A DNA stretch of 7,600 bases from CAYOVG01 sp964407285 (lineage in GTDB: Bacteria; Desulfobacterota; Syntrophobacteria; Syntrophobacterales; Syntrophobacteraceae), in the NCBI GenBank assembly GCA_964407285.1, contig CAYOVG010000341.1, positions 1 through 7,600 on the forward strand, given 5' to 3'. The translations under genes were made by a program, and so were the position numbers. The notes below the pieces were generated by a model, which saw only the letters and a program-made list of their open reading frames with translations, was not told where the DNA came from and made no database searches. Positions 1 to 6,400 of this stretch are shown here, in pieces; within the stretch, counting starts at the first letter, position 1, and each line of letters starts with the position of its first letter.

Positions 1-3000
1 GGCGCTTCGGATGGGTTGAGGGACCGTCCGCGCCATGTGCTGGCGGTGTCGGCGAAGACGGAGGAAGCGCTTCGGGAACTGGCGGTGCGCTATGAGATGG
101 TGCTGGGAGCCGGCGCTCTGGGAGCGGGGGACAGGGAAGACGAGGCGCGCCGCCTGGCGGATGTGTGCTTCAGCGCGGGAACGGGCAGGACCCACTTCAA
201 CCACCGGCTGGCGGTGACGGGATCGAGCGCGGCCGAGATGCGCGAGGGGCTCGCCGGCTTCATCTCGGGCGAGGAGAGCGCCAACCGGGCGTCGGGGCGC
301 GCCCTCGGGTCGGAACGGCCCAAGGTCTGCTTCCTGTTCACGGGGCAGGGCTCGCAGTACGCGGGAATGGGAAGGCAACTCCACGAGACCCAGCCGGTGT
401 TCCGGGCCGCGCTGGAGCGCTGTGACCGGGTGCTGAGGGGGTACCTGGAGAGGCCCCTGCTGGAGGTGCTCTACGGTGGTCCGGAGGGAAGCGGAGCGCC
501 CCAAGGATCGGGATCGGGAGGGGACGGCGGGAATGCGGAGCGCCGGGGGAGCGGGTCCTCGCTGCTCGACGAGACGCTCTACGCGCAACCGGCGCTGTTT
601 TCGCTGGAGTACGCCCTGGCGGAGCTTTGGATGAGCTGGGGAGTGCAGCCCTCCTTCGTGCTGGGCCACAGTGTGGGGGAGTACGCGGCGGCATGCGTGG
701 CGGGAGTGTTTTGCCTGGAAGACGGGCTCAAGCTGGTGGCGGGCCGCGCCCGCCTGATGGATGGGCTGGCGCGCCGGGGGGAGATGGTGGCGGTGGGGGC
801 GGGGGAGCAGCGGGTGCGGGAAGCCATAGGGGAGCGCCTCGCCGGGAGTGTGTGCATAGCCGCCGTGAACGGCCCCGACGCTACGGTGGTCTCTGGGGAG
901 ACCGATGCGGTGCTGGAGGTGGCCCTGGCCCTGGAGCGGGAGGGGGTTCGGTCGAAGATACTCAACGTGTCGCACGCATTCCACTCCCACCTGATGGAGC
1001 CGATGCTGGGGGAGTTCGAGCGGTTGGCCCGAGAGGCGCGCTACGGCCCGCCCGTGGTGGAAGTGGTGTCCAATGTGAGCGGGCAAGGCTCCGGGGATGC
1101 CATGGCCGACCCGCTCTACTGGGTGAGGCATGTGCGGGAGCCTGTGCGGTTTGGATCGGGGATCGAGCACCTTCGGAGCAGGGGGTGCGAGGTGTTCGTG
1201 GAGATCGGTCCTTCTGCGGCGCTCGCGGGCCTGGGATGCCGGTGCGTTCCCCCCGGCTATGGTCTGTGGCTCGCCAGCCTGCGGCCGGGCCGCTCGGACT
1301 GGGAGCAGTTGCTCCAGAGCCTCTCTCAGCTCTACGCTCGTGGCGCGGATGTGGACTGGAGGGGCTTCGACCGGGGCTACGCCAGGAGCCGCGCGGACCT
1401 TCCCACCTACCCCTTCCGGAGGCGGCGCTACTGGGTGGGGCCGACGGGCTCGGGGGAGAGCGGGGACGGGACCGCCCGAAGGGACGGAGACAGCGGGAAA
1501 TCAGGGAGAGACGGCGGNNNNNNNNNNNNNNNNNNNNNNNNNNNNNNNNNNNNNNNNNNNNNNNNNNNNNNNNNNNNNNNNNNNNNNNNNNNNNNNNNNN
1601 NNNNNNNNNNNNNNNNNCCGTCGAAGAGGAGAAGGCCGGGGATGCGCCGGGAGCGCCATGCGGCCCGGAATGCGGCCTGGCCCAGTCGCCTCTCCTGGGC
1701 TTCGGCAAGGTGATCGCCCTGGAGCATCCCGGCATTTGGGGGGGGATGGTGGACTTGTGCCCGAGGAGTTCCGCAGCCGACTCCGCTTCGGTCCTGCTGG
1801 AGGAGATGACGGGTCCCGGGGGGGAAGACCTCGTCGCCCTGAGAGGGGAGGAGCGGTACGCGCCCCGGCTCGTGAGGTGTTCGATCCCGGCAATGACTTC
1901 CGATGCGGCGATGACGGACCCGGTCCCGGGTTTGGAGAACGCCCCGGTCCCCGCATCCCGAAGCCGCTCTCCGGAAAGCCATGCCTTTCCAAGGATCGAT
2001 CCGGAGGGGTCATACCTCATCACCGGCGGATTGGGAGCTCTCGGCCTGCACGCTGCCCGGCGGCTGGTCGAGCAGGGGGCGAGGCGCCTCGTTCTCACGA
2101 GCAGAAGAGGAGAGACGGCTGAAGCGCGAAAGACCCTCCAGGAGCTGAGGGAGACCGGCGCGGAGATTGAAGCCGTCAAGGCCGATGTCTGCAGCGAACG
2201 GGACATGGCGGAGGTGGTGGACAAGATCCGCTCCTCGGGCCGGCCGCTCCGGGGAGTGGTCCACGCCGCCGGTACATCGGGGTACTGTCCTCTGGTCGAT
2301 CTTGAATACGGCTCCTTCGAGCCGGTGTTGCGTCCCAAGGTGCTGGGAACCCTGGTCCTTCACCATCTCACGCGCAACGTCCCGCTCGACTTTTTCGTCG
2401 GCTTCTCCTCCATTTCATCCGTATGGGGGTCCAAGGGACAGGCGCACTACGCAGCCGCCAATCATTTCATCGATTCCATGGCCCACTATCGCCGGTCGCT
2501 GGGGCTTCCGGCCCTTGCCGTCAACTGGGGACCGTGGTCCGGCGGGGGCATGACGTCGCGGCAAGACGAAGCTGCGCTGGAACGGGCCGGGGTGCGCGCT
2601 TTATCGCCCGCACGGGCGCTGGAGACTCTGGGGTACCTGCTGAGCCCGCGTGACGCCGACACGGCGCAACTGGTGGTTGCCGATATCGATTGGAAGCGCT
2701 TCAAAGGGCTTTTCGAGACGACGGGCAGGCGGACTCTCCTGGAGTTCATCCAGGCGGATAGGGAAGGCGCCGAGAGTACCGAGAGTACTGTCGGCGCCGC
2801 GGGCGCTACGGCTACCGGGCCCCCCGAACCGGGGGATGCGCCCGCGCCCGAAGCCCGGAAAACCGTCGAAGCCTTCAAATCTCTCCCGATCGCCGCCCGC
2901 GGCGGAGCCGTGACGGCCTACGTACAGGGCGAAGTCGCCCGTGTGCTGAAAATGGACGGGGCGCAGCCTTCGGAGCCTCAAACCGGCTTTTTCGAACTGG

Positions 3001-3329
3001 GCATGGATTCGCTCATGGCGCTGGAACTGCGCGACCGATTGGAGGCCGGCCTGGGGTGCGCTCTTCCCCCGACTCTCGTCTTCGACTTTCCGAACATAGA
3101 GACCCTGACCGGTTATCTCTGCCGTCAATTGGGGATAACGGTAAGCGTCGGGGACGGGGGGGAGGAGTATGCGCCGGCCCGGGCTTCGGATGCGGCCGAC
3201 GGCATGGCCGGGAGGACGGCCGAGGGAAGGACGCCGGTTCGCATCCTGTCGGAAGCGCAAATCGAGCAGCTTTCCGTAAGCGAGCTTATGGCCGCCATTG
3301 CGGCTGAGTACGAAGCGTTGCGGCATTGA
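1..3329 (+). CDS. Modular type I polyketide synthase, 3' part (linker-AT-[gap]-KR-ACP-docking)
   Basis: This is the C-terminal part of a multidomain PKS that extends and reduces an ACP-bound polyketide in the cytoplasm. The frame is open from base 1 with no convincing start, so the gene enters from the left. The Met codon at 16 lies inside the linker behind a KS and is not the true start. Domain order is KS-AT linker (1-300), malonyl-type AT (about 320-1260), post-AT linker ending in a YPFRRRRYW motif (about 1405-1434), a 100-N gap, KR (about 1675-2720), ACP (about 2880-3135) and a C-terminal helical tail. The frame before the gap starts codons at positions such as 16, and after it at positions such as 1620. 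The two halves therefore join only if the true gap length is 2 modulo 3. I read them as one gene because AT followed by KR-ACP is the standard order and both halves are partial without each other. A DH or other domain could be hidden in the gap. The stop is TGA at 3327-3329, and the next PKS gene starts 27 bases later. Confidence 0.93.
322..1260 (+). other. Acyltransferase (AT) domain, predicted malonyl-CoA specific
   Basis: The domain selects the extender unit and moves it from CoA to the module's ACP. The N-terminal FTGQGSQYAGMG motif is at 337-372. The nucleophile elbow GHSVGEY is at 664-684, with the active-site Ser codon at 670-672. The specificity motif HAFH is at 973-984. In this family HAFH goes with malonyl-CoA and YASH with methylmalonyl-CoA, so a malonate extender is the family-based prediction. 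The upstream linker reads RHVLAVSAKTEEAL and so on, and the downstream linker has LYARGADVDW, as is usual around cis-AT domains. A Gly/Ser-rich insert at about 475-567 lies between LLEVLYGG and LLDETLYAQPALF, where related ATs have only a few residues. Glycine codons here are unusually often GGG compared with the KR and KS regions. The core motifs look intact, so the domain should be active. Confidence 0.92.
1518..1617. other. Assembly gap of 100 N with placeholder length
   Basis: Exactly 100 consecutive N separate the post-AT linker from the KR structural half. The coding frame is in phase 1 before the run and phase 0 (mod 3) after it, so the written length cannot be the true one if the gene is intact. 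The true length should be 2 modulo 3. The missing sequence must hold at least the N-terminal portion of the KR structural subdomain, because the first recognisable KR sequence after the gap is already its late part (SPLLGFGKVIALEHP). A DH, methyltransferase or enoylreductase could also be hidden. The sequence just before the gap is Gly/Ser/Asp-rich and repetitive (about 1441-1517), which may explain the assembly break. Confidence 0.97.
1675..2720 (+). other. Ketoreductase (KR) domain, predicted A type (first KR)
   Basis: The domain reduces the beta-keto group of the extended chain to a hydroxyl using NADPH. The end of the structural (non-catalytic) half is visible after the gap (LGFGKVIALEHPGIWGGMVDL, with LVALRGEERYAPRLVR further on). 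The catalytic half has the nucleotide-binding motif TGGLGALG at 2022-2045. The Lys of LRPKV is at 2337-2339, the catalytic Ser at 2409-2411 and the catalytic Tyr at 2448-2450. All of these are present, so activity is expected. At the stereochemical fingerprint the usual B-type LDD is absent (HAAGTSGYCPL instead). A Trp sits eight residues before the Tyr (2424-2426), as in A-type KRs, and a Gln rather than His sits three residues before it, which fits A1. The predicted product is therefore the L-configured hydroxyl, by established KR fingerprint rules. Confidence 0.9.
2880..3135 (+). other. Acyl carrier protein (ACP) domain of the first module
   Basis: The domain carries the growing chain on a phosphopantetheine arm. 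The modification site is in the motif LGMDSLMALELRDRLE, with the Ser codon at 3009-3011. The upstream helix (AYVQGEVARVLKMDG) and the downstream LPPTLVFDFPNIETLTGYL segment complete the four-helix pattern. The domain is separated from the KR by a Pro/Ala-rich linker (about 2760-2870) that also has a short GAGAGTAC duplication near 2771-2788. It is the last catalytic-cycle domain of this protein, with no thioesterase behind it, so the chain must pass to another protein. Confidence 0.93.
3231..3326 (+). other. C-terminal docking tail of the first PKS
   Basis: After the ACP there is a charged, flexible stretch of about 30 residues, then a predicted amphipathic helix (ILSEAQIEQLSVSELMAAIA, continuing to EYEALRH at the stop). 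Tails of the LSE..I..LSEEEL type are common at the C-termini of modular PKSs and act as docking elements for the next protein. The next gene starts with a coiled-coil segment, which makes a matching pair plausible. The helix is a prediction by eye and the specific pairing is an inference. Confidence 0.6.
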
Positions 3330-3337
3330 TGACCTTT

Positions 3338-3356
3338 GGTGGAACGAGATGATCTG
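3338..3356 (+). promoter_or_regulatory. Possible ribosome binding region before the second PKS gene
   Basis: Only 27 bases separate the two genes. A GGTGGA element (3338-3343) and a GAG (3346-3348) lie 13 and 8 bases before the ATG at 3357. Neither is a strong Shine-Dalgarno match. No promoter or terminator is visible in the gap, so the two genes are expected to be co-transcribed. Three start/stop overlaps (TGATG at 3327-3331, ATGA at 3349-3352, TGATG at 3355-3359) suggest that translational coupling may help initiation. Confidence 0.4.
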
Positions 3357-3467
3357 ATGATGGACCAGGCCGGGGCCGATAAAGAACTGCTTTCCTCTCT
3401 GCGGAAATCGCTTTCCGTAATCCAGAAGCTGAAAGCCCGTATCGAGGAACTCGAAGGCGCAAGGACG
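3357..3467 (+). other. N-terminal coiled-coil docking segment of the second PKS
   Basis: The first 37 residues precede the KS and contain a heptad-like amphipathic helix (LRKSLSVIQKLKARIEELE) with regularly spaced Leu/Ile and alternating charges. Short coiled coils directly before the first KS are the usual N-terminal docking elements of modular PKS proteins and dimerise in front of the KS dimer. Combined with the helical tail at the end of the upstream protein, this supports a direct hand-over between the two. The helix assignment is by eye. Confidence 0.75.
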
Positions 3468-6400
3468 GAACCCATAGCCGTCATCGGCATGGCTTGCCGT
3501 TTCCCCGGTGGTGCGGATTCCCCCGAATCCTTCCGGCGGCTTTTGCGCGACGGGGGCGACGCCGTCGGGGAAATTCCCCCCGGCCGCTGGGATGTCGAGG
3601 CCTTCCACGATCCCAACCCGGACGTTCCGGGGAAGATGTACACCCGCCTGGGCGGTTTCCTTCGCAATGTGGACCTCTTCGACGCCCGGTTCTTCGGCAT
3701 TTCGGCGCTGGAGGCGGCGAGCATGGACCCGCAGCAGCGTCTCCTTCTCGAAGTGAGCTGGGAAGCCCTGGAGCATGCGGGAGCCATTCCCGAGAGGCTA
3801 TCGGGCAGTCTCACCGGCGTTTTCGTGGGAATTACCGTAAACGACTACGGAAGGCTGCTGCTGGATGCGGGGGGAAGCGGCGCGGATGAGGGGGCGGACG
3901 CCGCCATCGACGCCTACTTCATCACCGGCAACACGCTCAATGCGGCGGCCGGGCGAGTCTCCTACGCCCTGGGGCTCCACGGCCCCTGCATGGCCGTGGA
4001 TACGGCCTGCTCCTCGTCGCTCGTCGCGGTCCACCTGGCGTGCCGGAGCCTGCGCAACGGCGAGTGCCGCCAGGCGCTGGCGGGAGGCGTGAATGCGATT
4101 CTCACGCCCGAAAATTCCATCGCCCTTTCCAGGATAAAGGCCCTCGCGGCGGACGGACGCTGCAAGACCTTCGACGCCGGCGCCGACGGGTACGGACGCG
4201 GGGAAGGGTGCGGCATCGTCGTGCTCAAGCGGTTGTCGGACGCCCTCGCGGACGGCGACAACATCATGGCGGTGATCCGGGGTTCCGCCGTGAACCAGGA
4301 CGGACCGAGCAGCGGCCTCACCGTCCCCAACGGCCCGGCGCAGGAAGCGCTTATCCGGGCGGCCCTGGCGTGCGCGGGCGTCCGACCGCAAGAGGTCGGC
4401 TATGTGGAAGCGCACGGCACGGGGACATCCCTTGGAGATCCCATCGAAGTGCGGGCGCTCGGTTCCGTGCTGTGCGAGGGGCGGCCGCATGCGAATCCGC
4501 TGGTGGTGGGATCGGTCAAGACGAATATCGGGCACCTGGAATCGGCTTCGGGCATCGCGAGCCTCATCAAGGTGGTGCTTGCGCTATGCCACGGGGAGAT
4601 CCCGCCGCATCTGCATTTCCACAACCCCAGCCCTCACATTCCATGGGATGAATTGCCGGTGGCGGTGCCCGTGCGCAGCATGCCCTGGCCTCGGGGCGAG
4701 GCGAAGCGCATCGCGGGGGTGAGTTCGTTCGGGTTCAGCGGGACCAACGCCCATCTCATCGTGGAGGAGGCTCCGGAAACATCGTCGGTCGCAACGGATG
4801 GTGTTGATGATATCGGCGGGATGCCGGGTGGCGATGGGGAAAAGGGGGAAACTCGGAGCGAATCCCGATATCATCGGCGGCGTCGCCGTCAAGACCGTCT
4901 GCTGGTCCTCTCCGCCAGGACGGACAGCGCTCTCGTCGAACTGGCCGGGCGCTACGCGGAGCACCTGGAAGCCCATCCGGATCTGGACGTGGATGATGTA
5001 TGCCACACCGCGGCTGTGGGCCGGGCCCACTTCGAATACCGGCTTGGGATCGTGGGGGACGGCCTGGAGTCGATCCGGGAGAAACTTCTGTCCGTCGTCG
5101 CGGGAGAGGAACGGCCCGGCGTTTTTCGGGGGCGGGCGCGGGACGATGGAACACGGGAAGCGGCGGGTCCTCCGGCGAACGGGAGCACCGCTTCCTCTAC
5201 GGCGGGGAACGGGACGGGGGACGGCGCGGATGAAGCGCAGGCGTTGGACTGTCCGGAGTATCCGGAGCAACAGGCGGAGCTGTACGTGCGGGGAGCTTCC
5301 GTGGACTGGCGGAGCTTCCATGGGGGCGGGCGGAGGCGCAAAGTCGCGCTCCCTACCTACCCCTTCCAACGGGAGCGGTTCTGGGTGAGAAGCGTCGCCG
5401 GCGACGGCGCCGACGACGCGACGGGGTTGCCGGGCGAGCCGGATGTCCGGGTCCCGTTGCACGCGGAACCGGATGAGCCTTCAGGCGCGGAGATCGGAAC
5501 GGAAACCGGACCGGATATCCAGGTCCCGCTTAACGCGGCTCCGGATGAACCGCCGGGCGCGGATGCCGGAGCAGAGACCGGTCCGGATGTGCAGGTCCCG
5601 TTACAGGCCGCCCCGGATGAGCTTTCGTACGCGGATGCGGAACCGGCACGGGGCCGGTTGTACGAGATCCGGTGGCAGCCCGCGGCGCAGGACGGCGGCG
5701 AAAGCTCCCCGGTTCCGCATGGCCGCCATGGGCCTGCCGTCCACGGCGGCGGGAAGGGCGGTCGGGGCGATGCGCAACGTGGAAAGGACTCCCGCCGCTG
5801 GCTCATCTTTGCCGATACGGAGGGCATCGGGCGAACGCTTGCGTCGAGGCTGAAGGACCGGGGAGACGGTTCTACCCTGGTTTTTGCGGGTCCGGTCTAC
5901 GAGAAGCGGGAAGAGGGAATCTACCGCGTCAATCCGGCTGAACGACAGGATTTAGACCGTTTCTTCCGGGAAGGCGCCCGGTACGTCGAAGATGGTCCGT
6001 ACCACGGAATCGTGTACCTGTGGAGCATCGGGATCGGGAGCGGGGCGGACAGGCCCGCGGAGAAAGTGACGGAAGAGGAGCTTGCCCGCGCTCTCCCGCA
6101 AGACGGTCCCGGCCTTTCCGGTTGCGTCGGCATTCTCTACCTGGTCCAGTCGCTCATGCAGGCGGGGTGGGAGCGTTTGCCGCGCCTGTGGCTCGTGACC
6201 AGGGGGGCGCAGCAGGCCGGGCCGTCGCAACGAACCGTCAACGCGCACCAGGCCGCCGTATGGGGACTCGGGCGGACCATCGGCATGGAACACCCCGATA
6301 TCGAATGCACCCTGATCGACCTCGATCCGGCTTCGTGCCCTCCCGCAGGCGCCGGTTTCCATGTCGTCTACGCCGCTGCCCAGGTCAAGGACCTGCTTCC

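Noticed and set aside
627..1517. Upstream part of the frame-3 open frame that continues into the real KR-ACP sequence
   Set aside because: Before the gap this frame is out of phase with the AT motifs and encodes Gly/Arg-rich nonsense. Only the part after the gap is real.
962..2338. Long open frame on the - strand (458 codons, across the N gap)
   Set aside because: It lies antisense to clear AT and KR motifs, runs through the N placeholder, and its translation is Arg/Pro/Ser-rich with no recognisable domain. It is a high-GC shadow.
2817..2836. Inverted repeat (CCCCC/GGGGG) that might be a hairpin or terminator
   Set aside because: It lies within the KR-ACP linker coding sequence, has no T-run, and such G/C runs are expected by chance at this GC content.
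2601..3776. Long open frame on the - strand (391 codons) covering the gene boundary
   Set aside because: It is antisense to the KR end, ACP and KS start. No domain was recognised, and its length is explained by codon bias of the sense genes.
4040..4651. Open frame of 203 codons on the + strand inside the KS
   Set aside because: It is out of phase with the intact KS catalytic motifs and has no start signal or domain of its own.
5100..5280. Assembly deletion as the cause of the missing AT
   Set aside because: Not excluded, but disfavoured. The frame is continuous and both linkers end naturally. There is no N run, and no near-identical sequence shared with the gene 1 AT flanks was seen that would cause a collapse.
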